Shown here: positions 34,167 through 42,770 of the stretch, in pieces
Position numbering within the stretch: the first letter of the stretch is position 1
How the letters are laid out: every line of letters begins with the position of its first letter
Source: Saccharopolyspora galaxeae
GTDB lineage: Bacteria > Actinomycetota > Actinomycetes > Mycobacteriales > Pseudonocardiaceae
DNA length: 64,000 nt
NCBI RefSeq assembly: GCF_016526145.1
Contig: NZ_JADDUE010000017.1
Span: 1-64,000, forward strand
Direction: 5' to 3'
Program-made: the position numbers and the translations under genes
Notes under the pieces: model-generated
What the model was told of the DNA's origin: nothing
Seen by the model: only the letters and a program-made list of their open reading frames with translations
Databases searched by the model: none

Positions 34167-35084
34167 TCACACCTTCGCGGCCGCGGCGCGCAGGTCGCGC
34201 CACGCCGCCCACCACTTTTCGCGTTGGGCGAAGCGTCGGGCGTTCTCCCGCTCCACGAGCCGTCCGGCCACGAACGTCACCGCCGGGTCGACCTGCTCGC
34301 CGAGTCCCGCGAGCAGGTCGCGCACCCGCTGCTGGGCCACGCAGGCGTCCTGGTGCGCACCGAGCACGTCCTGGAAGTCCTTCGCCGCGCTGAGCAGCTT
34401 CTTCATCTGCTTGCCCAGCACCGGCTCGGCCAGCTCGGCGGTGTAGCGCAGGCGCTTGCCGAGGATCCGCAGCTCGTGCAGCCGTTCGTCGCTCGGTTCC
34501 CGCCCGGCCGCATCGACGGCACGCCGCAGCTTGCGGTACTGCTCGGCGACCAGGGCGCGGAGTTCGCGCCGTCCGTGCGCGCCGGTTCCCGCGGTCGGCA
34601 GCGGCGCTCGCACGGCCTCGCGCAGCGCGTTGACCAGTGCTTCGTAGCGGTCGCCATCGAGCACCGCGAGCATCTCGAACCGCGCCCCGCCGTGCTCGAC
34701 CTCCAGCCCGGAGATGAGCCGGGCCGCGGCGGACAGCTCGGCGGTGTCCAGTTCGGCGGCGTCCTGACGCAGCCGCTCCAGCAGCACGTCCAGATCGCGG
34801 ACCGGACCCAGCGCCCGGCCGAGCGCGCCGAGTTCCGCGCGCAACGGCTCCGACCAGCTCGTGTCCAGGAACGGTCGGGCCGACCGCAGCACCGCGCGCA
34901 TCCGCCGCACCGACACCCGCATCTGGTGCAGTTCTTCGGGATCTTCGCCGAGCCGGGTGCCGGGGTCGTGCGCCAGCAACCCGCGCAGCCGCGTGTGGAG
35001 CGCGGCGCGAACGTGCTCGGCGACGGGTGCGTCCCGCCCTGCCACCGCGGGTTCGGGCGGCAGGGCCGGGGAGGTGCGGTTCAT
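34167..35084 (-). CDS. CHAD domain protein
   Basis: 305 residues, almost entirely the CHAD domain: two four-helix bundles with conserved His/Arg/Lys such as ELHQMRVSVRRMRAVLRSA (about 50-68) and ERLHELRILGKRLRYTAEL (about 206-224). CHAD domains bind inorganic polyphosphate. No CYTH triphosphatase domain is attached. ATG 35084 is used; an ATG at 35102 is possible. It sits between dapC and dapD; no functional link is known. Confidence 0.88.
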   Translation of the reverse strand: MNRTSPALPPEPAVAGRDAPVAEHVRAALHTRLRGLLAHDPGTRLGEDPEELHQMRVSVRRMRAVLRSARPFLDTSWSEPLRAELGALGRALGPVRDLDVLLERLRQDAAELDTAELSAAARLISGLEVEHGGARFEMLAVLDGDRYEALVNALREAVRAPLPTAGTGAHGRRELRALVAEQYRKLRRAVDAAGREPSDERLHELRILGKRLRYTAELAEPVLGKQMKKLLSAAKDFQDVLGAHQDACVAQQRVRDLLAGLGEQVDPAVTFVAGRLVERENARRFAQREKWWAAWRDLRAAAAKV

Positions 35085-35143
35085 ACCACCAGTGTCGGCC
35101 ATTCCGACGCGGTGTTCGCCGTGATTTCGGCGAGCGGGCGGGC

Positions 35144-36133
35144 TCAGTCGTTCGCGTGCAGCGCCGCGTTCAGCTCGACCTTGCCGCCGGAACGCGGCCG
35201 CACCTCGACCGCACCGGTGGTGGAGTTGCGCAGGAACAGCAGGCCGTCGGAGCCGGACAGCTCGGTGGCCTTGGTCAGCGTCCCGTCCGGCAGGCTGATC
35301 TTGGTGGCGGCGGTGACGTAGAGGCCGGCCTCGACGACGCAGTCGTCCCCGAGCGAGATCCCCACCCCGCCGTTGGCGCCGATCAGGCAGCGCTCGCCGA
35401 CCGAGATGACCTCCTTGCCACCGCCGGAGAGGGTGCCCATCACCGAGGCGCCGCCACCGAGGTCGGAGCCGTCGCCGACGACCACGCCGGCCGAGACCCG
35501 GCCTTCGATCATCGAGGCGCCGAGGGTGCCCGCGTTGTAGTTGACGAAGCCCTCGTGCATCACGGTCGTGCCGCTGGCCAGGTGCGCGCCGAGCCGGACC
35601 CGGTCGGCATCGCCGATGCGCACCCCGGACGGGGCCACGTAGTCGATCATGCGCGGGAACTTGTCGACGCTGTGCACGGTGACCTGGCCGCGCGAGCGCA
35701 GCCGCAGCCGGGTCTGCTCGAAGCCTTCGACGGGGCAGGGGCCGTGGTTGGTCCACACCACGTTGGACAGCAACCCGAAGATGCCGTCCATGCTCTGCCC
35801 GTGCGGCCGGACCAGGCGGTGCGACAGCAGGTGCAGCCGCAGGTAGATGTCGTGCGCGTCGATCGGGGCGTCGGCGAGCCGGGAGATCTCGGTGCGAACC
35901 GCGACGACCTCGACTTGGCGGGCGTCGTCCCGGCCGGTCAGCGCAGCGCCGGCTGCTCCGAGCGCCTCGGCCGTCTCCGCCGGATCCAGCTCGGTGCTGC
36001 CTGCCTCGCCGGTCGAGCCGAGCTTGACGATGGGGAACCAGGTGTCGAGCACGGTTCCGTCGTCGGTCACGGTGGCCAGGCCGACGCCGTGCGCGCCGGT
36101 GTTCTGCGGGTCGGGGGTCTCGGTGCCGCTCAT
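35144..36133 (-). CDS. dapD: Tetrahydrodipicolinate N-succinyltransferase
   Basis: 329 residues with a left-handed parallel beta-helix (hexapeptide repeats) in the C-terminal half, e.g. GAHLASGTTVMHEGFVNYN, GGASVMGTLSGGG and CLIGANGGVGISLGDD. This is the actinobacterial DapD type, using succinyl-CoA in the succinylase branch of lysine synthesis. The ATG is seven nt past minus-strand TACCGT, so it is likely leaderless. It is divergent from dapE. Confidence 0.94.
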   Translation of the reverse strand: MSGTETPDPQNTGAHGVGLATVTDDGTVLDTWFPIVKLGSTGEAGSTELDPAETAEALGAAGAALTGRDDARQVEVVAVRTEISRLADAPIDAHDIYLRLHLLSHRLVRPHGQSMDGIFGLLSNVVWTNHGPCPVEGFEQTRLRLRSRGQVTVHSVDKFPRMIDYVAPSGVRIGDADRVRLGAHLASGTTVMHEGFVNYNAGTLGASMIEGRVSAGVVVGDGSDLGGGASVMGTLSGGGKEVISVGERCLIGANGGVGISLGDDCVVEAGLYVTAATKISLPDGTLTKATELSGSDGLLFLRNSTTGAVEVRPRSGGKVELNAALHAND

Positions 36134-36317
36134 GCCGGAAACGGTAATCGGCGGCGGCCCCAGGTGCCGCCCAGGGGTGAGGTCTTCCGCGCTCATCGAT
36201 ACCGAGAGTGATCGAGTGATTTCCCGGCGCAGCAACGGAAAACCGATGCGCCGCACGTCCTCTATGGACTCCGCGGAGTGGTCGGTGTCACGCGTTCCCT
36301 GCCGGTAACCTGCCAGC
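36134..36317. promoter_or_regulatory. Divergent leaderless promoters of dapD and dapE
   Basis: TACCGT on the minus strand (36141-36146) lies seven nt before the dapD ATG. TAACCT on the plus strand (36306-36311) lies six nt before the dapE GTG. Neither gene has a Shine-Dalgarno. No lysine riboswitch was recognised between them. Confidence 0.55.
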
Positions 36318-37394
36318 GTGACCGACTCCCTGGATCTGAGCGCCGAACCGGTCGAGCTGACCGCCGCGCTGGTCGACATCCCCAGCGTCTCCGGCGAGGA
36401 GCGCGCCATCGCCGATGCCGTGCAGCGCGCGCTGCAAGCGCAGGCCCCGCACCTGGAAGTGGTGCGCAGCGGAGAGGCCGTGCTCGCGCGCACCGACCTC
36501 GGCAGGGCGTCGCGGATCGTGCTGGCCGGGCACCTGGACACCGTGCCGATCAACGACAACCTGCCGCTGCACCGCACCGGTTCGGGCGCGGACGAGGTGC
36601 TGCACGGCTGCGGCGCGGTGGACATGAAGGGCGGCGACGCGGTGCTGCTGCACCTGGCCGCGCAGCTGACCGCGCCGCGGTACGACCTGACCTTCGTGTT
36701 CTACGACTGCGAAGAGGTCGCCGCCGAGCGCAACGGGCTCAACCGCATCGAACGCGACCTGCCGGAGTGGCTGGCCGGGGACCTCGCCATCGTCGGCGAG
36801 CCGTCGAACGCCGGCATCGAAGCCGGTTGCCAGGGAACGCTGCGCGTGGAGGTCCGCACCAGCGGCACTCGCGCGCACGCCGCGCGCGCCTGGATGGGAG
36901 ACAACGCCATCCACGCGGCGGAGCCGATCCTGCGGCGGTTGCTGGACTACACGCCGCGGGAGCCGGTCATCGACGGGCTGCAGTACCACGAGGGCCTGCA
37001 GGCCGTGCGCATCGAAGGCGGCGTCGCGGGCAACGTCGTGCCGGACTCCTGCGTGGTCGCGGTGAACCACCGCTTCGCCCCGGACAAGTCGCTGGCCGAA
37101 GCCGAAGCGCACGTCCGCGAGGTCTTCGCCGGGTTCGACGTGACCGTGGTCGACGCCTCCGGCGGGGCGCTGCCCGGGCTGAACTCCCCGGCCGCGGCCG
37201 AGCTGGTCGAAGCCGCGGGCGGGCAGCCGATCGCCAAGCTGGGCTGGACCGACGTGGCCCGCTTCGCCGCGCGCGGACTCCCCGCGGTGAACTTCGGGCC
37301 GGGGTCGCCGACGCTGGCGCACACCCAGCAGGAGCACGTCCCGGCTGCCGACGTCCGGCATTGCGCGGACGTGCTCACCCGGTTCTTGAGCTGA
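36318..37394 (+). CDS. dapE: Succinyl-diaminopimelate desuccinylase
   Basis: 358-residue M20 metallohydrolase: [13 protein letters not shown] (about 74-86), [13 protein letters not shown] (about 96-108), [12 protein letters not shown] and a dimerisation domain. It releases LL-diaminopimelate, completing the dapC/D/E steps all found here. The acidic and His residues for two zinc ions are present. GTG 36318 is the start. It converges on an SPFH gene with a 6-bp gap. Confidence 0.94.
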   Translation: MTDSLDLSAEPVELTAALVDIPSVSGEERAIADAVQRALQAQAPHLEVVRSGEAVLARTDLGRASRIVLAGHLDTVPINDNLPLHRTGSGADEVLHGCGAVDMKGGDAVLLHLAAQLTAPRYDLTFVFYDCEEVAAERNGLNRIERDLPEWLAGDLAIVGEPSNAGIEAGCQGTLRVEVRTSGTRAHAARAWMGDNAIHAAEPILRRLLDYTPREPVIDGLQYHEGLQAVRIEGGVAGNVVPDSCVVAVNHRFAPDKSLAEAEAHVREVFAGFDVTVVDASGGALPGLNSPAAAELVEAAGGQPIAKLGWTDVARFAARGLPAVNFGPGSPTLAHTQQEHVPAADVRHCADVLTRFLS

Positions 37395-37400
37395 GCAGTG

Positions 37401-38351
37401 TCAGGAGTCGCCGACGCGGCCGTCGTGCACGTGCGGCAAGCCCTCCACGTCAGGTGCCGCGAGCGGTTCGGAGACCTGCGGAATGCCGTCCAACTCGGCC
37501 GGTTCTTCCACCGGGGCGCGCGGTTCCGGCGTCCGCGCCTGCTGCGGCGCCTCCGACGGCGGCTGTTCAGCGGATTTCTCGGCGGGTTTGCCGGTCGCGC
37601 CGCCCTGCACGTTCTCCACGAACCGCAGCAGCTCCACGGGGAACGGCAGGACCAGCGTCGAGTTCTTCTCCGCGGCGACCTCCACCACCGTCTCCAGCAG
37701 CCGCAGCTGCAACGCCTCGGGACTGCCGGACATGACGTTCGCGGCGTCGGAGAGCTTGCGCGAAGCCTGGTACTCGCCGTCGGCGGAGATGATCCGGGAA
37801 CGCCGCTCGCGTTCCGCCTCGGCCTGCCGCGCGATGGAGCGCTTCATCGTCTCCGGCAGCGAGACGTCCTTGATCTCCACCCGGTCGATGTGCACGCCCC
37901 AGCCCAGCGCCGGGCTGTCGATCATGACTTCGAGGCCCTGGTTGAGCTTCTCCCGGTTGGCCAGCAGCTCGTCCAGGTCGCTCTTGCCGATGATCGAGCG
38001 CAGCGAGGTCTGCGCGACCTGGCCCATGGCGAACAGGTAGTCCTCGACGTTGACCACCGCACGGGTCGGGTCGGTGACGTTGAAGTAGACCACCGCGTCC
38101 ACCCGCACCGTCACGTTGTCCCTGGTGATGCCTTCCTGCGCGGGCACCGGCATGGTCACGATCTGCAGGTTCACCTTCTGCAGCCGGTCGACGCCCGGCA
38201 CGATCGCGGTCAGCCCCGGCTCGCGCGGCGCCGACAGCACCCGCCCGAAGCGGAACACCACTCCGCGCTCGTACTGCTTGATGATCCGGACGCTGGAGGC
38301 GGTGCACAGCGCCACGAGCAGCGCGATCCCGATGATGAGTTCGACGAGCAT
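37401..38351 (-). CDS. SPFH/Band 7 membrane protein (slipin/stomatin-like)
   Basis: 316 residues: one N-terminal membrane helix (about 2-20), the Band 7 domain (VRIIKQYERGVVFRFGRV, GITRDNVTVRVDAVVYFNV, ALGWGVHIDRVEIKDVSLP) and a Glu/Ala/Arg-rich coiled coil, then a Pro-rich, acidic tail of about 60 residues. Slipin homologs form membrane scaffolds. The usual partner, an NfeD protein, is not beside it. GGGAG precedes the ATG. The long C-terminal tail is more variable than the core. Confidence 0.9.
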   Translation of the reverse strand: MLVELIIGIALLVALCTASSVRIIKQYERGVVFRFGRVLSAPREPGLTAIVPGVDRLQKVNLQIVTMPVPAQEGITRDNVTVRVDAVVYFNVTDPTRAVVNVEDYLFAMGQVAQTSLRSIIGKSDLDELLANREKLNQGLEVMIDSPALGWGVHIDRVEIKDVSLPETMKRSIARQAEAERERRSRIISADGEYQASRKLSDAANVMSGSPEALQLRLLETVVEVAAEKNSTLVLPFPVELLRFVENVQGGATGKPAEKSAEQPPSEAPQQARTPEPRAPVEEPAELDGIPQVSEPLAAPDVEGLPHVHDGRVGDS

Positions 38352-38556
38352 GGCGGGCTCCCAACCTCGATCGGCGAGGACGCGAAAGCCCCGGCTCCAC
38401 CGGAGCCGTCGCACTGCTCACGGTACTCCGGGCGCAGGTTCCGTTCAGCCCGTATGCACTGGTCAACAAGGCTCTCGGGCCGCAGGGCGCGCGGCGCCAC
38501 GCCGTGGTCACTGCCGTGGAACCCGGCGTTCGCCGCCGCTGCATACCCTCAATGCC

Positions 38557-39333
38557 ATGACCATCCAGGGCTCACCCAACGGCGCGGAGCGCCCGCCGGA
38601 GAAGCGACGCGGGCCGGTGGTGCTGCGCCGCTCCCGATTGCAGGATCCCGGCACCACCGATCAGCGCCTGCTCGACTCCCGCGGCCCGACCGACTGGGTG
38701 CACACCGATCCGTGGCGGGTGCTGCGGATCCAGTCCGAGTTCGTCGAAGGTTTCGGCGCGCTGGCCGAGGTGCCGCGCGCGGTGACGGTGTTCGGCTCCG
38801 CGCGCACGCCCCGCGAGCACCCCGAGTACGAGGTGGGCGAGCAGCTGGGCAAGGCACTGGCCGAGATCGGCTGCGCGGTGATCACCGGCGGCGGCCCCGG
38901 TACCATGGAAGCGGCGAACCGGGGCGCGTCCGAAGCGGGCGGGCTGTCCATCGGGCTGGGCATCGAGCTGCCCTTCGAGCAGGGCCTCAACCCGTGGGTG
39001 GACCTGGGCGTGAACTTCCGCTACTTCTTCGCGCGCAAGACCATGTTCATCAAGTACGCCCAAGGATTCATCTGCCTGCCCGGCGGTTTCGGCACGATGG
39101 ACGAGCTGTTCGAGTCGCTGACCCTGGTGCAGACCAAGAAGGTCACCAAGTTCCCCGTCGTGCTGTTCGGCAAGTCGTACTGGCAGGGCCTCTACGACTG
39201 GGTGCGGGACACCATGCACGCCTCCGGCAAGATCGGGGACAAGGACCTCGCCCTGCTGCACCTGACCGACGACGTCGACGACGCCGTGGAGATCGTGCAG
39301 GAGGCATACCGAGCGTGGGAGGAGACGCATTGA
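38557..39333 (+). CDS. LOG-family (TIGR00730) Rossmann protein, first copy
   Basis: 258 residues with GGGPGTMEAANRGA (about 109-122) and PGGFGTMDELFESL (about 175-188), the nucleotide-binding signatures of LOG proteins. Members cleave cytokinin or nucleoside monophosphates at the N-glycosidic bond, or act as nucleotide-binding housekeeping enzymes. A basic N-terminal extension of about 70 residues precedes the fold. The ATG is seven nt after TACCCT, a leaderless start. It overlaps the second LOG gene by four bases. Confidence 0.87.
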   Translation: MTIQGSPNGAERPPEKRRGPVVLRRSRLQDPGTTDQRLLDSRGPTDWVHTDPWRVLRIQSEFVEGFGALAEVPRAVTVFGSARTPREHPEYEVGEQLGKALAEIGCAVITGGGPGTMEAANRGASEAGGLSIGLGIELPFEQGLNPWVDLGVNFRYFFARKTMFIKYAQGFICLPGGFGTMDELFESLTLVQTKKVTKFPVVLFGKSYWQGLYDWVRDTMHASGKIGDKDLALLHLTDDVDDAVEIVQEAYRAWEETH

Positions 39334-39902
39334 GCGAGCAGGACGCCGCCGGGGACGCCATCGGGGAGGACGTCGCGGTCTGCGTGTACTGCGCGTCCGG
39401 GCCGGTGGACCAGCGGCACTTGGACCTCGCAGCCGAGGTGGGCAGCGGGGTCGCCAAGCGGAACTGGACGCTGGTCTCCGGCGGCGGCCGGGTGTCGATG
39501 ATGGGCGAGGTCGCCCGGGCGGCCCGCGCGGGCGGCGCCCGCTCGGTCGGGGTCATCCCGCGCGCACTGGTGGATCAGGAGGTCGCCGACGACGACGCGG
39601 ACGAGCTGCTGGTCGTGGACACCATGCGGGAGCGCAAGGGGCTGATGGACGCGCATGCCTCGGCGTTCCTGACGCTGCCCGGCGGCATCGGCACCTGCGA
39701 GGAGCTGTTCGAGGTGTGGACCTCGCGCTACATCGGGATGCACGCGAAGCCGGTCGTGCTGCTGGACCCGGACGGCCACTACCGCGGGATGCTCGACTGG
39801 GTCCGCGGCCTGGTCGCCGACGGGTTCGCTTCGCAGCGCGCGCTGGACTCGCTCACCGTCGTCACCGACGTCGACGCGGCGCTGGACGCCTGCGCCGGTT
39901 GA
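39330..39902 (+). CDS. LOG-family (TIGR00730) Rossmann protein, second copy
   Basis: 190 residues with the compact LOG form: VCVYCASGP, SGGGRVSMMGEVARAA and LPGGIGTCEELFEVWTSR. The TTG start overlaps the TGA of the first copy (TTGA) and follows GGGAGGAGA; without it the gene would have no start near its homology. Corresponds in position to Rv1205 beside folP2. Two different LOG types in one operon may divide substrates, or pair as a hetero-oligomer (inference). Confidence 0.85.
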   Translation: MSEQDAAGDAIGEDVAVCVYCASGPVDQRHLDLAAEVGSGVAKRNWTLVSGGGRVSMMGEVARAARAGGARSVGVIPRALVDQEVADDDADELLVVDTMRERKGLMDAHASAFLTLPGGIGTCEELFEVWTSRYIGMHAKPVVLLDPDGHYRGMLDWVRGLVADGFASQRALDSLTVVTDVDAALDACAG

Positions 39903-39947
39903 CCGCGGCCGCTCCGGCCGTCCGCCGAGCGTGCCAGTATCGGTGAC

Positions 39948-40826
39948 ATGAAGGCACTTCCCGCGCTGCGCTTCGGGGACAAGGACGTGACCGGGGATCG
40001 GCCGCTGGTCATGGCCATCGTCAACCGCACCCGCGACTCGTTCTTCGACGGTGGCAGCACCTTCGACGCGCAGTCCGCGCTGGACGCCGTGGACACCGCG
40101 GTCGCCGACGGCGCCGACATCGTCGACATCGGCGGCGTCCGGGCCGGTGCGCAGGGCGAACCGGTGGACGCCGCGGAGGAGTCGCGCCGGGTGGTGCCGT
40201 TCGTGGCCGCGGTCCGCGAGCGCCACCCGGACCTGGTGATCAGCGTCGACACCTGGCGCGGCGAGGTCGCCCGCCAGGTGTGCGAGGCGGGCGCGGACCT
40301 GCTCAACGACACCTGGGCCGGTGCGGATCCGCAGCTGGTGCGGGTCGCCGCGGAGTTCGGCGTCGGCATGGTGTGCTCGCACACCGGCGGCCTGCCGCCG
40401 CGCACCGATCCCTACCGGGTGCGCTACACCGACGTCGTCGCCGAGGTGGTCGGCGAACTCGTCGAGCGCGCCGAGCACGCGGTGGCGGCGGGCGTGCCGC
40501 CCGCCGGAGTGCTGGTCGACCCGACACACGACTTCGGCAAGAACACCTGGCACGGGCTGGAGCTGGTGCGCCGGGTGGACGAGCTGACCGCCACCGGCTG
40601 GCCGGTGCTGATGGCGATGTCGAACAAGGACTTCGTCGGCGAGACGCTCGGTGCCGAGGTGTCCGAGCGGCTGGAGGGCACCTTGGCGGCCACCGCGGTC
40701 GCCGCGTGGGGCGGCGCGCGGGTGTTCCGCGCGCACCAGGTCGCCGAGACGAGGCGGGTGCTGGAGATGGTGGCTTCGATCGCCGGGACGCGGCCACCCG
40801 CCGAGGTGCTGCGGGCGCTGGCGTGA
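39948..40826 (+). CDS. folP2: FolP2-type dihydropteroate synthase homolog
   Basis: 292-residue TIM barrel like DHPS. VMAIVNRTRDSFFDGGSTF replaces the usual VNVTPDSFSDGG, and VLVDPTHDFGKNTWHG replaces DPGIGFGK. MSNKDFVGETL stands where true DHPS has SRKSF. These changes match mycobacterial FolP2, which (in M. leprae) lacks DHPS activity. So a role in folate is doubtful; it may act on another substrate. It is preceded by two LOG genes, as in mycobacteria, but the neighbour gpgS is missing. CAGTAT lies seven nt before the ATG. Confidence 0.88.
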   Translation: MKALPALRFGDKDVTGDRPLVMAIVNRTRDSFFDGGSTFDAQSALDAVDTAVADGADIVDIGGVRAGAQGEPVDAAEESRRVVPFVAAVRERHPDLVISVDTWRGEVARQVCEAGADLLNDTWAGADPQLVRVAAEFGVGMVCSHTGGLPPRTDPYRVRYTDVVAEVVGELVERAEHAVAAGVPPAGVLVDPTHDFGKNTWHGLELVRRVDELTATGWPVLMAMSNKDFVGETLGAEVSERLEGTLAATAVAAWGGARVFRAHQVAETRRVLEMVASIAGTRPPAEVLRALA

Positions 40827-40899
40827 CCAGCGGTCGGGCGCCCGCGTGGCCGTAGGGTAGCGGTCCGCCGGAGGCGCTCGGCCGCGAGTGCGACCGGCC

Positions 40900-41268
40900 T
40901 CAGAAAGCGTCTTCGACGAGCTTGCCGGTGTGCGCGATGGGCAGCTCCGGGTCCAGTTCGCGCAGCAGCGGCGCCAGCCGCAGCCAGCGCGATCGCATCT
41001 GCGGTGCGCTCGGGTGCCTGCGCGCGACCTCCCTGGCGAGCTCGTCGATGCGCCACCACGCCTCGTCGAGTTCCAGGCCGGTTTCCGGCATCCGATGCAC
41101 GGCTTCGACCAGCTCCGCTATCCGGGCGCGCAGTTCGGCGAGGTCCGGGCGGGCACCGTTGCGGTCCGCGTCCGATTCCGCGGCGTCCGGCCGGGGACGC
41201 GGTGCGGGCAGGACGACCTCGCGGCCGTCGGCCGGACCGGGGGCGTTTCGTTCGCTGTCGTCGCGCAC
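40900..41268 (-). CDS. Hypothetical helical protein
   Basis: 122 residues from GTG 41268, set by AAGGAG six nt upstream. The first ~45 residues are charged and low in complexity (DDSERNAPGP...). The rest is two or three helices (LAELRARIAELVEAVHRMPE, ELDEAWWRIDELAREVARRH, RWLRLAPLLRELDPELP). No known domain. It sits where gpgS would be expected in mycobacterial order, but on the other strand and unrelated to it. Confidence 0.6.
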   Translation of the reverse strand: MRDDSERNAPGPADGREVVLPAPRPRPDAAESDADRNGARPDLAELRARIAELVEAVHRMPETGLELDEAWWRIDELAREVARRHPSAPQMRSRWLRLAPLLRELDPELPIAHTGKLVEDAF

Positions 41269-41528
41269 ACCGAGCTCCTTGCCTCCTCGCGGGCACGCTG
41301 TCCGCTGGGCGTGCCTGGTGATCCGAAGTGTGGGGCGCTTTCCCCGGTGATCGAGCAGGGTCGTGAATCGATCCACTCGTTCGGCGCAGTGATCACCCAC
41401 GAACGGGCTGCCGGTGCGGTCCACCGGCCACGATGGGCGATCGATACCCGCGCACCTACCCCTGATTAGTGAGCCAATTCACCTTGAATCGAATCGGGAA
41501 AGGACCAACAGCCCCTTGTGCCCGGCCG

Positions 41529-41557
41529 ATGACAGTGATTGCGAATCACCGTAGAGT
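41529..41557 (+). promoter_or_regulatory. PadR promoter with palindrome in the spacer
   Basis: ATGACA (41529-41534), 17-bp spacer, TAGAGT (41552-41557), then the padR GTG eight nt later. The spacer holds a perfect palindrome GTGATT-GCG-AATCAC (41535-41549). This suits steric autorepression by the PadR protein and a leaderless transcript. Confidence 0.65.
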
Positions 41558-41565
41558 GACTACTC

Positions 41566-41916
41566 GTGAAGGCTGATGCGCTCCGCGGCCACCTGGATGC
41601 CTTGCTGCTGGCCACGCTCGACGGCAGGCAGTTGCACGGCTACGCGATCATCGAGGCGTTGCAGCACCGCAGCGGCGGTGCGCTGGACCTGCCCACGGGA
41701 ACCGTCTACCCGGCGTTGCGCAGGCTGGAACGCACCGGATACGTGCACAGCGTTTGGAGCACGGTCGGCGGCAGGCAGCGCCGCACCTACCGGCTCACCC
41801 ACTCCGGGACGGAGGCGTTGCACGACGAGCGGCGCGCCTGGCGCGAGTTCACCTCCGCCATCGAAGGCGTGCTGGAGAACAGGTCCGTCCCGGTGCAGCC
41901 GACCGCGCAGGCATGA
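41566..41916 (+). CDS. PadR-family transcriptional regulator
   Basis: 116 residues with the PadR winged helix: LDALLLATLDGRQLHGYAII (about 10-29), DLPTGTVYPALRRLERTGYV and RRTYRLTHSGTEAL. PadR repressors respond to phenolics, drugs or envelope stress. The upstream palindrome suggests autoregulation. A membrane-anchored DivIVA-like gene follows 54 bp later on the same strand and could be co-controlled. Confidence 0.88.
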   Translation: MKADALRGHLDALLLATLDGRQLHGYAIIEALQHRSGGALDLPTGTVYPALRRLERTGYVHSVWSTVGGRQRRTYRLTHSGTEALHDERRAWREFTSAIEGVLENRSVPVQPTAQA

Positions 41917-41970
41917 GCGGCGTGCGAGCTGGCTGCTCGGCCGTCGGGCGTCCGTGCCACGATCGGTGCC

Positions 41971-42312
41971 GTGGCTAGTGCGCTGATCTACCTCCTCGTC
42001 GTGCTCGTGGTCGCCGCGGTGATCTACCTGCTGGCGACCCTGGTCTTCGGCCGCGGTGAGCAGTTGGAGGCGTTGCCCCCCGGCTCCACGCCGACCCGGC
42101 TGCCCGCCACCGACGTGGAAGGTGCCGATGTGCGGGCGCTGCGGTTCCAGCAGGTCGCCCGCGGGTACAAGGCAGCCGAGGTGGATTGGGCGATGGACCG
42201 CCTGGCGGGCGAGATCGACGACCTGCGCGGCCGGATCGCGGTCCTGCAGCGGCAGCTCGACGTGGCCGGCGAGGAGCTGCGCGATGCCCGGTCGGCGGAT
42301 CGGGAGGAGTGA
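41971..42312 (+). CDS. Membrane-anchored DivIVA-domain protein
   Basis: 113 residues: N-terminal membrane helix (about 2-26), then a DivIVA-like domain (ADVRALRFQQVARGYKAAEV and DWAMDRLAGEI) with a short coiled coil. Corresponds by size and place to mycobacterial Rv1209. DivIVA domains sense curved membrane or guide polar growth; this truncated, anchored form is of unknown role. It is followed by a SRPBCC gene and tag. Confidence 0.82.
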   Translation: MASALIYLLVVLVVAAVIYLLATLVFGRGEQLEALPPGSTPTRLPATDVEGADVRALRFQQVARGYKAAEVDWAMDRLAGEIDDLRGRIAVLQRQLDVAGEELRDARSADREE

Positions 42313-42317
42313 GTCCG

Positions 42318-42770
42318 GTGGGCAGAGCGCAGCTGCGGCTGGAAGTGCCGGTCCCGGCGCCGCCGGAGGCGGTGTGGGCGGCCGCGACGGACTGGCCGCG
42401 CCAAGGCGAATGGATGCTGGGGACCTCGGTGCACGTCGTCCGCGGTGACGGCGGTCCCGGTTCGCAGCTGGCCGCGTTCACCGGCTTCTACGGGCTCGGT
42501 TTCCTGGACACGATGGAGATCGTCGAGATGCGCGAGCCGTTGTGCTGCCGCGTCCGGCACACCGGGCGGCTGATCTCCGGCGAGGGCGGTTTCCGGGTGA
42601 TCTCCCGCGGTGACGACGACCGCTCGACGTTCGTGTGGTGGGAGGACTTGTCGCTGCCGGCCGGGACCGGACCGGCGTGGCCGGTGGTCCGGCCCGCGTT
42701 CGCATGGGGGCTGCGCAAGTCGCTGGACCGGTTCGCGGTGTTCTGCGTGGAGCATCGGCGCGATGGCTGA
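42318..42770 (+). CDS. SRPBCC (polyketide cyclase/START-like) family protein
   Basis: 150 residues, starting VGRAQLRLEVPVPAPPEAVW and AAATDWPRQGEWM, the usual N-terminal strand and helix of SRPBCC proteins. GTG 42318 is chosen: GGGAGGAG lies 9-10 nt upstream, while the GTG at 42309 would be too close. These domains bind hydrophobic ligands in a deep pocket. It overlaps the tag gene by eight bases. Function is unknown. Confidence 0.8.
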   Translation: MGRAQLRLEVPVPAPPEAVWAAATDWPRQGEWMLGTSVHVVRGDGGPGSQLAAFTGFYGLGFLDTMEIVEMREPLCCRVRHTGRLISGEGGFRVISRGDDDRSTFVWWEDLSLPAGTGPAWPVVRPAFAWGLRKSLDRFAVFCVEHRRDG

